A stretch of DNA of 64,000 nt from Dysgonamonadaceae bacterium (GTDB lineage: Bacteria > Bacteroidota > Bacteroidia > Bacteroidales > Azobacteroidaceae), in the NCBI GenBank assembly GCA_031289145.1, contig JAITQA010000118.1:1-64000 (forward strand), written 5' to 3'. A program made the translations under genes and the position numbers. Positions within the stretch are counted from its first letter, which is position 1. Every line of letters begins with the position of its first letter. Shown here one piece after another: positions 1-9,726 of this stretch. The notes under the pieces are model-generated. The model had not been told where the DNA came from and made no database searches. It saw nothing but the letters and a program-made list of their open reading frames with translations.

Positions 1-2548
1 ATACAATTTGTCCCGGTCTTAAATCCGGTTGCGAGGCAGGAGGAGTTTCCCCTACTTGCAATATTCTTTCTGCCACACGGGAATAAACAGGACGAATCGG
101 GTCGTTTGTGTTTTGATAAACCGCAGGTTTCCAATCCGGCGTTCGTTCGAGCCAACGGTCTTTGAACGTGGAAAAAGTAAAATCGGTAGCCCAAGTGAAA
201 TCTTTACGGGTAATATTTTTCGTATTAATAGTCGCCTCAAAACCCCGGCTTTGCGTTTTCCCTAAATTACCCATTACCAAACTGATACTCTGATAAATAT
301 TCAATTCTTTATAATTCAGCAAATCGGAAATCGTCCGGTTATAATATTCGAAAGCGCCGGAAATTTTACCGTTGAATACCGACACATCCAAACCAAGATT
401 AAATTCGGTCGTAGTTTCCCATTTCAAATCCGGATTAGCCAAGCGACTTTGGAAAACGCCTATCACTTGACTTTTATCCACATTATTCCATGCAGGCGCC
501 GCGTAATAGGCTGCAAACGCATTTTGACCAATATCGGAGTTTCCCGTCTGACCGTAACTTACCCGTAACTTTAATAATGACAAGGTAGAACGGAGGTTTT
601 CCATAAAATCTTCTTCCGTAATATTCCATGCTAATGCTGCGGACGGGAAATAACCCCATTTATGATTTTCGGCAAAAACGCTGGCGCCATCGGCGCGAAA
701 AGTGGCAGTCAACAAATACCGGTTTAACAGGGAGTAATTGATGCGCGTGAAAAAAGACTGCATCTTATTTTCACTTGCCGAAGATTTGACATTTTTGACG
801 CCGACTCCCGAATTCATATTATTATAGGCAAAAGCATCGGTGATAAACTCCGTATTTTCCAGGTAATGACTGTTGCTGTTGAATTTTTCATACGACATTC
901 CGAGCAATATTCCCAAGCGATGAATCCGATTCAATTCTTTCGTATAATTGGCTGTACCTTCCAAGAGGTATTGTTCGTTTTGTCCTTGATTGATAGAGGC
1001 GTAACCTTGCCAAATATTTCCCCACAAAGTGGATTTAGGCATATAGGCTTTCCGGCTTTGATAGGCTACATCTGTTCCTGCGCTCAATTTGATACTCAAA
1101 TCCTTGATGGGGTCGACGGTTACATGAGCGTTGGCAAGAATACGGTCCATTCGCCCCCTATCCTGCACATTCAGCAGTGAATAAGGATTGGGTTGGGTCG
1201 GCAGCATGGGATTAATCGGGTAATTTCCGTTTTCATCCAGGGCTTGAATGTGCGGTCCCATTTGTACAGCAGCGCGGAGAATTCCTGATTGCTCGTATTG
1301 TTTTTCTCCCAACTCACTGTTGTCGTTGTCGATACGGGAAACAATCATGTTTATTCCCATTTTAACATGAGGATTAATCGTCTGGTCCAGATTTATTTTT
1401 CCGGTGTAACGTTGCAGTCCGGAATTTTTAATGATACCCTTGTGGTCGTAATAGTTGAGTGAAACCAAGTATTTGGTTTGATTACTACCGCCTTGCACAC
1501 TCACATTATGTTGTTGGATACTGCCGGCTCTTGAAATCAAGTCCACCCAATCGGTGCCTTCTCCGGCGTCCTCAATTTGTGTATTGGTGTAAGGCAATTT
1601 ATAGGCAACTCCATTTTTAGGATATTTCATGGCTTCTTCCAGCGTAACATTTCCGTAAGGAAGTACACTGTTGTCGAACATCCAATAGTCCCAACTCGAA
1701 AAATTTTTGGCAGTCATCCAGTCTTTCAGGTTATACACATCAAAAATATCGGCGTGTTTTTGGACGCCATACGATGCGCCGTAAGAAACGACTGATTTCC
1801 CTTCATTTCCTCTTTTCGTGGTGATGATAACGACTCCGTTGGCGGCTCTTGCTCCGTAAATAGCGGTTGCCGAAGCGTCTTTCAGCACTTCGACAGAAGC
1901 AATATCATTCGGATTCAAGAAATTCAGAATACTTTGCGTACCAGGGTCGAGGCGGGTATTGTCGGTTCCGAGTTGTTCCAATTGGGCTATCGGAAAACCA
2001 TCCACGATGTACAAGGGTTTATTGCTTGCATTGACCGAACCGGCGCCGCGGATAAGGATGTCCAAACCACCGCCGGGTTGCGCACTGTTTTGAATAATGG
2101 ATAAGCCGGCTGCCTTCCCTTTCAAGGCATGGGCAATGGATGTGGAAGCGGTCATTTCTATGTCCGAGGCTTTCACGGAAGAAACAGCGCCCGTCAAATC
2201 CCTCTTTTTAACCGTTCCATAGCCGATAACGACCAATTCATCCAATTCTTTCTTTTCCGCACGTAAAACGACAGGGATTGTTTTACGGCTTTTTACCTCT
2301 TCTTCAACGGGTATCATACCCAAATAACTGAAGACCAGCGTAGCATTATCCGGAACATCCAGACTATAAGCGCCGTTAATGTCTGTAACTATACCTATGG
2401 TAGTGCCTTTCACTGAAATACTTACTCCGATTAAGGATTCGCCGTTTTCATCGGAGACAATACCGGTAACTGTTGTTTGTGCGCTTATTTTCAGGGTGAA
2501 TAATAAGCAAGACGCCAACAGGAGCATTTTTTGAAAAAAGTGTTTCAT
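1..2548 (-). CDS. SusC/RagA-family TonB-dependent receptor, 3' end cut by window edge
   Basis: The frame is open from an ATG at 2548 to the left edge, about 849 codons, so the ORF track omits it. The N-terminus has a signal peptide ending near 'KISAQ', then a carboxypeptidase-regulatory-like domain (TVTGIVSDENGESLIG), the SusC linker motif 'DELVVIGYGTVKKRDLTGAVSS', a plug with 'LYIVDGFPI' and 'EVLKDASATAIYGARAANGVV', and then barrel. The sequence breaks off at 'LRPGQIV', which in SusC proteins lies before the last 150-200 residues. SusC proteins form the outer-membrane channel under a SusD lid for glycan import. The partner susD should lie just beyond the left edge. Substrate cannot be told from this fragment. 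Confidence 0.95.
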   Translation of the reverse strand, partial: MKHFFQKMLLLASCLLFTLKISAQTTVTGIVSDENGESLIGVSISVKGTTIGIVTDINGAYSLDVPDNATLVFSYLGMIPVEEEVKSRKTIPVVLRAEKKELDELVVIGYGTVKKRDLTGAVSSVKASDIEMTASTSIAHALKGKAAGLSIIQNSAQPGGGLDILIRGAGSVNASNKPLYIVDGFPIAQLEQLGTDNTRLDPGTQSILNFLNPNDIASVEVLKDASATAIYGARAANGVVIITTKRGNEGKSVVSYGASYGVQKHADIFDVYNLKDWMTAKNFSSWDYWMFDNSVLPYGNVTLEEAMKYPKNGVAYKLPYTNTQIEDAGEGTDWVDLISRAGSIQQHNVSVQGGSNQTKYLVSLNYYDHKGIIKNSGLQRYTGKINLDQTINPHVKMGINMIVSRIDNDNSELGEKQYEQSGILRAAVQMGPHIQALDENGNYPINPMLPTQPNPYSLLNVQDRGRMDRILANAHVTVDPIKDLSIKLSAGTDVAYQSRKAYMPKSTLWGNIWQGYASINQGQNEQYLLEGTANYTKELNRIHRLGILLGMSYEKFNSNSHYLENTEFITDAFAYNNMNSGVGVKNVKSSASENKMQSFFTRINYSLLNRYLLTATFRADGASVFAENHKWGYFPSAALAWNITEEDFMENLRSTLSLLKLRVSYGQTGNSDIGQNAFAAYYAAPAWNNVDKSQVIGVFQSRLANPDLKWETTTEFNLGLDVSVFNGKISGAFEYYNRTISDLLNYKELNIYQSISLVMGNLGKTQSRGFEATINTKNITRKDFTWATDFTFSTFKDRWLERTPDWKPAVYQNTNDPIRPVYSRVAERILQVGETPPASQPDLRPGQIV

Positions 2549-2575
2549 ACAAATAATATTATATTATTAACGGGA

Positions 2576-2583
2576 CAAAGTTA
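2576..2583 (-). promoter_or_regulatory. Putative -7 element of the left-edge susC
   Basis: TAACTTTG on the minus strand fits the Bacteroidetes TAnnTTTG consensus and lies 28 bases upstream of the ATG at 2548. No clean TTTG -33 box is seen; TTTAC sits near the expected place. Confidence 0.5.
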
Positions 2584-2876
2584 AGAATGATATTATTTGT
2601 AAACGTGCCGAATTGTAGCTTTTTCTTGTTCTATTGTACGAGAATTTGACCATCCCCTTAAAATCTCCATTCAGCGTCCCACGGTAGTGATAGTAACGTT
2701 TACCATCCTGATTTTTTTCAGGTTGTTTGAGCGGCAGTCTATTTTTTATTTTATAAATATTTACGTACGAACTTTTTCACAAAGTAAATTGGACTTTTTT
2801 ACAAACCAACCTTACGCAATTGACGCTATCTTTGTACAATCAAAAACAAGTAGTTCATTCCAAAAAACCGGAAAAA

Positions 2877-2910
2877 CAGCGGGTACTCCGATAATCATTC
2901 TAACCCGCTG
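2877..2910 (-). terminator. Hairpin terminator after the M13 peptidase-DUF1015 pair
   Basis: CAGCGGGT and ACCCGCTG form a perfect 8-bp stem with an 18-base loop. On the minus strand it lies 20 bases past the DUF1015 stop and is followed by a T-rich stretch (GTTTTTCCGG then TTTTTT). The rest of the 2549-2929 gap holds only the susC promoter; I see no gene in it. Confidence 0.55.
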
Positions 2911-2929
2911 ATGCCCGGCATAATTATTT

Positions 2930-4174
2930 TTATTCCAATTTATGTATCACCAACCCCGAACGCAGTTTCGGTTCGAACCAGGTGGTCTTCGGCGGCATGA
3001 TGTTTCCCGTATCGGCAATAGTGATCAGTTGTTTCATCGAAACGGGATAGAGCGCTAACGCAACTGCCATTTCTCCGCTATCAACGCGACGTTTCAATTC
3101 ACCTAAACCCCGAAGTCCGCCGACAAAATCAATGCGTTTATCAGTACGCAAATCTTTGATTCCAAGAATCTTGTCGAGAATCAAATTGGATGAAATTGTT
3201 ACATCCAATACGCCGATGGGATCGTTGTCGTCATAAGTGCCCGTTTTCGCTTCTATGGAGTACCAGTGATTATTGAGGTACAAGGCAAAGTTGTGCAGGT
3301 GTTCGGGGTGGTAAATGGCTTCACCTTGGTCGGTTACGACAAAGTCTTCGCTCAATTTTTCGAGGAACCGGTCGGCAGTAAACCCGTTCAAATCTTTTAT
3401 TACACGGTTGTAGTCCATGATTTTCAACTGGTTAGCCGGAAAACAGACAGCCATAAAGTAATTGTATTCCTCCTTGCCCGTATGATTAGGATTCCGGGCT
3501 GCTTTTTCTGCACCCACCAAGGCTGCGGCAGCCGAACGATGGTGTCCGTCGGCGATGTATAAATAGGGGATAGCGGCAAACAATTCCGTGATTTTCAGGA
3601 TAGTTGCCTCATCGCTGATTATCCAGAAATGGTGTCCGATTCGGTCTTCCGAAACAAAATCGTATTCGGGCGTTTTCTTTATGACTTCCGAAACGATAGC
3701 GTCTAAGCCGGGATTGTCGGGGTAGGCGAAAAATACCGGTTCGATATTGGCATTGTTGATTCGCACGTGTTTCATGCGGTCTTCCTCCTTGTCTTTGCGG
3801 GTCAGTTCATGTTTTTTGATATTTCCATTCAGGTAATCTTCCACATACGAGCCGACTACCAAGCCGTATTGCGTGCGGCCGTTCATGGTTTGGGCATAGA
3901 CATAGTAATTTTCCGTATCATCTTGTACCAGCCAGCCTTTTTCCTGGAATTTCCTGAAATTTTCGACCGCTTTGTCATACACATCCGGTTCATGTTCATC
4001 CTTTCCCGCCGGAAAATCAATTTCCGGTTTGATGATATGATACAAAGATTTTTCGTTTCCCTTGGCCTCTTCGCGTGCTTCTTCCGAACTCAACACATCG
4101 TAAGGACGGGAAGCGACTTCAGTTACATATTGTTTTGGGGGTCGCACCCCCTTGAAAGGTTTTATTGTCGCCAT
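2930..4174 (-). CDS. DUF1015 family protein
   Basis: A protein of about 414 residues matching the DUF1015 family, a conserved cytosolic family of unknown function. In Bacteroides it is often found next to the serine biosynthesis genes serC/serA. Visible family motifs are an N-terminal 'KPFKGVRPP', 'RPYDVLS', and the central 'YIADGHHRSAAA' signature with its paired histidines. I chose the ATG at 4174 (MATIKPFKG) because the ORF-track start at 4180 is a TTG two codons upstream. It lies about 25 bases downstream of the M13 peptidase on the same strand and probably shares its transcript, although no functional link is obvious. serC and serA are not in this window. Confidence 0.85.
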   Translation of the reverse strand: MATIKPFKGVRPPKQYVTEVASRPYDVLSSEEAREEAKGNEKSLYHIIKPEIDFPAGKDEHEPDVYDKAVENFRKFQEKGWLVQDDTENYYVYAQTMNGRTQYGLVVGSYVEDYLNGNIKKHELTRKDKEEDRMKHVRINNANIEPVFFAYPDNPGLDAIVSEVIKKTPEYDFVSEDRIGHHFWIISDEATILKITELFAAIPYLYIADGHHRSAAAALVGAEKAARNPNHTGKEEYNYFMAVCFPANQLKIMDYNRVIKDLNGFTADRFLEKLSEDFVVTDQGEAIYHPEHLHNFALYLNNHWYSIEAKTGTYDDNDPIGVLDVTISSNLILDKILGIKDLRTDKRIDFVGGLRGLGELKRRVDSGEMAVALALYPVSMKQLITIADTGNIMPPKTTWFEPKLRSGLVIHKLE

Positions 4175-4199
4175 ATTCAATTATTCAGTTATTATATAA

Positions 4200-6236
4200 T
4201 TACCAGATTGCTACTCGTTTTTCTTTCGGCACATACAATGTATTCTCCGGTGTAACGCCAAACGCATCATACCAAGCATCGATATGGGGTAGCGCACCGT
4301 TTACGCGCCATTTACCCAACGAATGAGAATCCATTTTCGTCCGGCGAAGAATTTCCGCATCACGGATATTGCCTGCCCAAACGGTGGCATAAGCAAGGAA
4401 AAACCGTTGTGCATCGCTGAGTCCGTCAATCGGAGCAGGAGCGGATTTTCCTTTCAGGGTATTTTGATAGGCCTGCCAGGAAACCTGTAAGCCGCCTTGA
4501 TCTGCAATATTTTCACCCAAAGTGAGTTGGCCGTTGGCATGAATTGTATCCAAGACAGTGACGTTATCGTAAAAGTCAATTAAGACTTGCGCTCTTGCCT
4601 TGAATTTATCCGCATCTTCCGGCGTCCACCAATCGGTCAGGTTGCCTTCCTTGTCGAATTGACGACCTTGATCGTCGAAGCCGTGCGTCATCTCGTGTCC
4701 GATGACTACGCCGATGGCGCCGTAATTGACCGCATCGTCCGCATCAATGTTGAAGAAAGGCGGTTGCAGGATTGCTGCCGGGAAGCAGATTTCATTGGTT
4801 GACGGATTGTAATAGGCATTGACGGTTTGCGGGTTCATCAACCATTCGTCCTTATCGACCGGTTTATTGAATTTACTAATCATGTAGTCATAATCGAAAT
4901 TATTGGAATGGATAATATTCGTCAGATACGTATTTTCTTTATTTACTTCGAGCGCAGAATAGTCGCGCCATTTGTCCGGATAACCGATTTTAATGTGGAA
5001 TGCGGCTAATTTATCCTGTGCTTTCAGTTTGGTTTCGGCGCTCATCCACGCCAGGTTTTCAATTCTTTCCCCCAAGGCGATTTGCAGGTTTTTTACCAAA
5101 CCCAACATTTTTTCTTTGGCAACCGGTGGAAAGTATTTTTCTACATAAATTTGTCCGACAGCTTCGCCCAAACTACCGTCGATAACATTTACCGCCCGTT
5201 TCCAACGATCCTGTTGCTCTTCTTTTCCGGATAAAGTTTTATCGTAATATTCAAAGCGGGCATCGGAGAACGCATCGCTCAGATAAGGGGAGGCCGCACT
5301 GATGGCATTCCAAGACAAATAATATTTAATATCCTGCAGCGAATATTCCCGAATAATTTTGCTTACCTCGGAAATGGGATTTAGCTGTCCTACATTCAAA
5401 TCGGTCAAACCTTTGATACCCATTGTATTGAACAAAACATCCCAATTGATTTCCGGGGAGAGCTGCACCAATTCCGTCAAAGGAATTTTATGATAATTCG
5501 CTACCGGGTCACGCAGTTCTACGCGCGATGAAGCAATTGTAGCCAATTGTGTTTCAATTTTCATCACGACTGCGGATGCCTGTTTCGCTTCATCGGAAGA
5601 ATATCCCGACAAGGTGAAAAGTTTTTCGATAAGTTCGGTGTACTTGGTGCGAAGTTCGATTGAACGCTCATCCTCCTGAAGATAATAATCGCGATCACCC
5701 ATTTTATAACCACCTTGGTTGATATGTAAAATGTTGATAGAACTGTTCATATCGTCGGCATACACGTAGTGGCTGAAGAAAGGTGACATGCCGTCGCGAA
5801 ACATATTCGCCAACGTTTCGGTCAGGTTCGATTTGTCGGTCAAAGCGTTCAACTTTTCCAGATAGGGTAGGAGAGAAGTTGCGCCTTCTGAATTCAGGCG
5901 GCTGCTATCCATGGCCAAGGCGTACAAATCGCCGATTTTTTGCGCCACGCTCCCTTGTGCATTTGTTTTTTTGGAAAGTTCGAGAATCAAATCTTTTACC
6001 TGTTCCTGGCTTTTTTCATCCAACTCATCGAAAGTCCCGAAACGGGCATATTCCGGTTTCAATGGATGGGAGGCAATCCATCCGCCATTGGCATACTGGT
6101 AAAAATCATTGCCGGAAATGGCCGTCGAGTCCATATTGGCCGGGTCAATTCCTTTTACGCTCTCCTTTTTGTTTTCGTTACAAGCTGCTGTAATCATTGC
6201 AAGCATTACTGTTAAATAAATAATTTTTCGTTTCAT
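4200..6236 (-). CDS. M13 family zinc metallopeptidase, lipoprotein
   Basis: A neprilysin/PepO-like M13 endopeptidase of about 678 residues. The zinc-binding HExxH is seen as 'VIGHEMTHGFDD' near residue 515, and the third zinc ligand lies in 'GENIADQGG' near residue 577. The C-terminus ends 'RVAIW', resembling the family's usual short aromatic ending. The N-terminus is a lipoprotein signal with lipobox 'ITAAC'. I prefer the ATG at 6236 (MKRKIIYL) over the ORF-track start at 6254, because the signal peptide then begins normally with charged residues. The family cleaves short peptides; here it would act in the periplasm or at the outer membrane. It is first in a probable two-gene operon with the DUF1015 gene. 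Confidence 0.92.
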   Translation of the reverse strand: MKRKIIYLTVMLAMITAACNENKKESVKGIDPANMDSTAISGNDFYQYANGGWIASHPLKPEYARFGTFDELDEKSQEQVKDLILELSKKTNAQGSVAQKIGDLYALAMDSSRLNSEGATSLLPYLEKLNALTDKSNLTETLANMFRDGMSPFFSHYVYADDMNSSINILHINQGGYKMGDRDYYLQEDERSIELRTKYTELIEKLFTLSGYSSDEAKQASAVVMKIETQLATIASSRVELRDPVANYHKIPLTELVQLSPEINWDVLFNTMGIKGLTDLNVGQLNPISEVSKIIREYSLQDIKYYLSWNAISAASPYLSDAFSDARFEYYDKTLSGKEEQQDRWKRAVNVIDGSLGEAVGQIYVEKYFPPVAKEKMLGLVKNLQIALGERIENLAWMSAETKLKAQDKLAAFHIKIGYPDKWRDYSALEVNKENTYLTNIIHSNNFDYDYMISKFNKPVDKDEWLMNPQTVNAYYNPSTNEICFPAAILQPPFFNIDADDAVNYGAIGVVIGHEMTHGFDDQGRQFDKEGNLTDWWTPEDADKFKARAQVLIDFYDNVTVLDTIHANGQLTLGENIADQGGLQVSWQAYQNTLKGKSAPAPIDGLSDAQRFFLAYATVWAGNIRDAEILRRTKMDSHSLGKWRVNGALPHIDAWYDAFGVTPENTLYVPKEKRVAIW

Positions 6237-6295
6237 ATACATAAATTTTATCAAAATGATATTATTAATTTTACTTTAATTTGTATTACAAGTTG

Positions 6296-6303
6296 CAAAG
6301 GTA
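6296..6303 (-). promoter_or_regulatory. Putative -7 element for the M13 peptidase gene
   Basis: TACCTTTG on the minus strand, 60 bases upstream of the ATG at 6236, matches TAnnTTTG. No clear TTTG -33 box is visible. The 6237-6502 gap is AT-rich and holds this and the divergent promoter, nothing else recognised. Confidence 0.5.
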
Positions 6304-6430
6304 TAAAATTTTTAGTTTAAAATGAATTTTTTTGAATAATGCTAAATCTTTTAATAACTTGTTCTACAAATATTTTAACATACAAATCCGCTGTACTCGT
6401 ATTTTAATTAATAATATTTAACTAAAATAA

Positions 6431-6462
6431 TTTGGTTTATAAAATAAACTACTTTACATTTG
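6431..6462 (+). promoter_or_regulatory. Bacteroidetes-type promoter of the 6.5-7.4 kb gene pair
   Basis: TTTG at 6431-6434, a 20-base spacer, then TACATTTG at 6455-6462 fits the TTTG-N19-21-TAnnTTTG consensus exactly. The start codon at 6503 lies about 33 bases beyond the expected transcription start. Confidence 0.75.
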
Positions 6463-6502
6463 TAGCGTAATTTAATTATTAAACTAAAAAATAACAAAGA
6501 AT

Positions 6503-7132
6503 ATGGAAACAAAATTCACAGAACAACAGAGTTTGGAAGTAATCACGGAGATGATTAACAGGGCGCGGAACAATGTGCAGAAAGGGAGCGCTAATAATAT
6601 GATATACAATGGTTTTGCAGTCGCTTTTTTAGCAATTGCCAATTTTCTGCTGTTATATTTTTTACCGGATACGTACAAAAATTATTCATTTCATATTTGG
6701 TGGTTAATGGTTCCATCGGCGTTTGTTGACCAAATAATTAAGCGCAAAATTATACGTGAAGCCATAGTGAAAACACATATTGATGATTTCATCTCGCAAC
6801 TTTGGCGTGGATTTTCCATTTCGGTAGTGGTGCTTCTTGCCATTATTTTAAGTTTATGTCATACCTTTAACGCTCCGCTGATTGCCTTACTCATCACACC
6901 CGGAATTATGATTATAGTTGCACTCGCTGAATTTAGTATGGCAAAAATTTGCAGATTCAAGCCTTTTTTTTGGGGTGCAATTGTTTTTTGGGCAGGTTCT
7001 TTGCTCTGCCTGTTCCCGTATTGTGTTTTGAAACGCGGTGACCTGCATTTTCTTATCTTGGCAGTGTGTATGATTGTAGGTTTTGTAATTCCGGGTTATA
7101 TCTTGAATAAATTGGCGAAAAAAAATGTTTAA
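6503..7132 (+). CDS. Six-helix membrane protein paired with a winged-helix regulator
   Basis: A 209-residue protein I cannot name. The first 30 residues are hydrophilic (TEQQSLEVITEMINRARNN). Six hydrophobic segments follow, near residues 33-55, 60-78, 98-120, 123-145, 151-174 and 178-200, so it is an inner-membrane protein. The gene overlaps the next one by 8 bases, which suggests translational coupling. In Bacteroidetes, a membrane protein of this kind directly upstream of a PF13601-type regulator is a recurring arrangement; its function is unknown to me. The upstream promoter matches consensus well. Confidence 0.75.
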   Translation: METKFTEQQSLEVITEMINRARNNVQKGSANNMIYNGFAVAFLAIANFLLLYFLPDTYKNYSFHIWWLMVPSAFVDQIIKRKIIREAIVKTHIDDFISQLWRGFSISVVVLLAIILSLCHTFNAPLIALLITPGIMIIVALAEFSMAKICRFKPFFWGAIVFWAGSLLCLFPYCVLKRGDLHFLILAVCMIVGFVIPGYILNKLAKKNV

Positions 7133-7406
7133 AGATTTAGATCCATTATTACATTCTCAGTTGCGTTTGGCAATTATGTCGTTGCTAATCAGCGTGAAAG
7201 AAGCCGATTTCGTTTTTCTGAAAGAACAAACGGGAGCGACATCGGGAAATCTGAGCGTGCAAATCGACAAATTGCGGGAAGCCGGATACATCGACGTGGA
7301 AAAAATGTTTCAAGGGAAAATGCCGCGAACCGTATGCCGCATCAATCGGGTAGGGGTGGAGGCTTTCAATGCGTATGTCAAGGCTTTGCAAGACTATTTG
7401 AAATAA
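7125..7406 (+). CDS. Winged-helix transcriptional regulator (PF13601-like)
   Basis: A 93-residue single-domain DNA-binding protein. The pattern 'LLHSQLRLAIMSLL', 'FVFLKEQTGATSGNLSVQIDKLREAGYI' and a wing 'FQGKMPRTVCRINRVGVEAF' matches the small MarR/ArsR-like winged-helix family PF13601. There is no ligand-binding or membrane domain, so any signal would have to come through a partner, possibly the membrane protein it overlaps by 8 bases. It probably controls its own operon and perhaps the TonB-dependent receptor gene 88 bases downstream. Confidence 0.85.
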   Translation: MFKDLDPLLHSQLRLAIMSLLISVKEADFVFLKEQTGATSGNLSVQIDKLREAGYIDVEKMFQGKMPRTVCRINRVGVEAFNAYVKALQDYLK

Positions 7407-7493
7407 ATAATTGAACAAAATTAACAAAATTAGTAGAATTGACAGGTAAATCTTGTGAATTATGATAATTCTGTAACTGAATTTCGTAGTAAA

Positions 7494-9644
7494 ATGTCAT
7501 TTAAATTCCTATATATCAGTCTTATTTTCTTTTTTTCAATCACCGGATTGTTCGCCCAAACGACTTTGTCCGGAGAAATTGAGGACAGAGCGGGAAAACC
7601 TGTTCCGGGGGCTTCGGTCAGTCTGGGCGCCGGATTTCTCCGGACGGTTTCGAACAATGACGGGGAATTTTCGTTCGTATATCCCGATACCCTGACCAAC
7701 CGGTCGCTGCAATTCGAAGCGTTTGGTTATAAGCGGAAAAAAGTAAACACCAACAGAGGTCAGCAACATATCAAGGTGATGCTGATAGACAGTATTTTCA
7801 ATCTGCAAAATGTTGTTGTTTCTGCGCCTAAGTACGGTCGGTTTAGCGATTATTCGGCACAGACCATCAAGATGTCCACTTTCGATGTGGTGACGAATCC
7901 GGCAGCCATGGCCGATATGTCGGCGGCTATGCGGGTATTGCCCGGTGTGCAGGCCAACGACAACGACGGACGCTTGATTGTTCAGGGCGGCAGTCCGGGT
8001 GAATCGCAATATTATATCAATGATTTGTTGGTTGTTGACCCATACAACCTCTCATCGACCGGAACAGGTGTGCGCAGCCGCTTTACTTCGGATTTGTTCG
8101 ACGGTGTAGTTTTGCAATCAGGCGGTTACAATGCCGAATTTGGACAGGCGCTTTCGGGAATCATCAACCTGAACACCAAAGAAAGAACGGAGATGACGCC
8201 GAAAACCGATATTTCCGTATCGTCTGTATATGCAGGTATTACGCATACCGACCAAAAGCCCTCGTATGCCTATCGGGCAAGTCTTCGGTATTCCAATCTG
8301 GAGCCTTACGGGAAACTATTTCCCGACAAACTCGAATGGAACGACTATTTTCAGTCGCTTCAGGGCGATTTTTTCCTGACCAAGGAATTTAATCTCAAAA
8401 CAAAGATGACCGTTCAGGCCAATTTCAGCCGGGAAGGATTGGAATGTGCTTATTATAATGTGGATACGGTACGTTTTACCAACCGTTTTAATCAAGATTA
8501 TTTTTATGCACAGGCAAATCTGTATCATGCTTTTGACGTCCGATGGAGTTTGTCTTTGGCGAGCAATGTGGTGGCGAATCGTTTTTCGGGAACCGAAATG
8601 CAGCGACTCAACGACAGGGTGGAGAATTTGAATAGTTGGAACCACAACAAACTCGGTTTGCAATATAGGCAAGGACGCATCGTCAATCGTTCGGGTATCG
8701 AATGGATAAACAATTCCTTTGAAGAAACCTATACGTTTGACAGGGAATATAAAACCCAAATCAACAGTCAATGGATGAGCCTTTACAACGATACCAAACT
8801 GTTTATCGGCAACAAACTGACGGCCAATATCGGATTGCGCGGCGAATATTCCTTCTATTTACGGCGGTTTAATTTAGCCCCGCGTCTATATCTCGGTTAT
8901 GCCTTGAATACGGAAAATATTTTCTCAATGTCTGTCGGCCGGTATTTCCAATTGCCCGACATGGATTATCTTAAACAGACAAATACCTTGGATTTTGCAT
9001 CCGTAAACAAGGCGACGCTTTCGTATAGCTATGTGAAACAGACAGATAAATTCCAATTGGATACTTATCGTAAAAAGTATGATAAGGTACCGGTTTACAG
9101 TCAGGGGACGATGCAGCCGGCCAACATTCACAGCGAAGGCGAAGGTTATGCCTGGGGCGCCGATGTTTTCTGGAAAAGCAATTTCAAAACACTGAGTTAT
9201 TGGCTGACTTATTCTTACAATCATACGAAAAAGCAGTATGAGCGGTTTACGGAGCGGGTTACGCCGGATTATGTTTCCCCGCATGTTTTCAATATCGTTT
9301 TGAAATACTGGATAGCGCCTTTGCGATCGCAGTTGGGAACGAGTTACAACATATCTGCGGGCATACCTTATTATATGGAATCGCCGCCATACGACCGTCT
9401 GGGGAAAACGCCTTTTCGCAACCGATTGGATATGAGCTGGTCTTATCTGCCGTCCAATCAGGTTATCATTCATTTCGGCCTGCAGAACGTATTGGGATAC
9501 ACCAATATTTACGGATACCGTTATTCGGAGAAACATCCCGGTTTACGGAAAGAAATCACGAGTAACAGCAACCATTTTTTATTCCTCGGCGTATTTATTA
9601 CGTTGAGTAACGATAAGAATCTAAATCAATTAAAATTATTATAA
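7494..9644 (+). CDS. TonB-dependent receptor (non-SusC, small barrel)
   Basis: An outer-membrane receptor of about 716 residues. I start at the ATG at 7494, which gives a normal signal peptide (MSFKFLYISLIFFFSITGLFAQ); the ORF-track start at 7455 is a GTG that adds 13 residues of no clear use. A carboxypeptidase-regulatory-like domain (TTLSGEIEDRAGKPVPGASV) is followed by a plug ('VLPGVQANDNDGRLIVQGGSP', 'GYNAEFGQALSGIINL') and a short barrel. It lacks the SusC 'YGTVKK' linker, so it belongs to the receptor type used for peptides, metals or cofactors rather than glycans. It lies downstream of the membrane protein/regulator pair and upstream of a DUF2141 gene. Confidence 0.88.
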   Translation: MSFKFLYISLIFFFSITGLFAQTTLSGEIEDRAGKPVPGASVSLGAGFLRTVSNNDGEFSFVYPDTLTNRSLQFEAFGYKRKKVNTNRGQQHIKVMLIDSIFNLQNVVVSAPKYGRFSDYSAQTIKMSTFDVVTNPAAMADMSAAMRVLPGVQANDNDGRLIVQGGSPGESQYYINDLLVVDPYNLSSTGTGVRSRFTSDLFDGVVLQSGGYNAEFGQALSGIINLNTKERTEMTPKTDISVSSVYAGITHTDQKPSYAYRASLRYSNLEPYGKLFPDKLEWNDYFQSLQGDFFLTKEFNLKTKMTVQANFSREGLECAYYNVDTVRFTNRFNQDYFYAQANLYHAFDVRWSLSLASNVVANRFSGTEMQRLNDRVENLNSWNHNKLGLQYRQGRIVNRSGIEWINNSFEETYTFDREYKTQINSQWMSLYNDTKLFIGNKLTANIGLRGEYSFYLRRFNLAPRLYLGYALNTENIFSMSVGRYFQLPDMDYLKQTNTLDFASVNKATLSYSYVKQTDKFQLDTYRKKYDKVPVYSQGTMQPANIHSEGEGYAWGADVFWKSNFKTLSYWLTYSYNHTKKQYERFTERVTPDYVSPHVFNIVLKYWIAPLRSQLGTSYNISAGIPYYMESPPYDRLGKTPFRNRLDMSWSYLPSNQVIIHFGLQNVLGYTNIYGYRYSEKHPGLRKEITSNSNHFLFLGVFITLSNDKNLNQLKLL

Positions 9645-9647
9645 ATG

Positions 9648-9720
9648 TGCTGATATGCCAATGTGGCAATAAATTCATTGTCACATCAGCACATTAGCAT
9701 ATTGTCACATTAACACATTA
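9648..9720. repeat. AATGTG-type intergenic repeat with inverted halves
   Basis: The gap between the receptor and the DUF2141 gene is almost entirely short units of the form AATGTGnTn in both orientations. The left half reads AATGTGCTGATATGCCAATG; the right half, on the other strand, reads TAATGTGCTGATGTGACAAT. The two can pair into an imperfect hairpin around 'AAATTC'. Similar AATGTG-unit intergenic repeats occur in other Bacteroidetes genomes. It may act as an mRNA processing or attenuation site. Confidence 0.6.
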
Positions 9721-9726
9721 TTTTTT

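Noticed and set aside
2687-2911. Plus-strand ORF of 74 residues between susC and the DUF1015 gene, with a TATCTTTG inside it.
   Set aside because: No recognisable protein features. It overlaps the terminator hairpin of the opposite strand, and the TATCTTTG lies within the ORF rather than before it.
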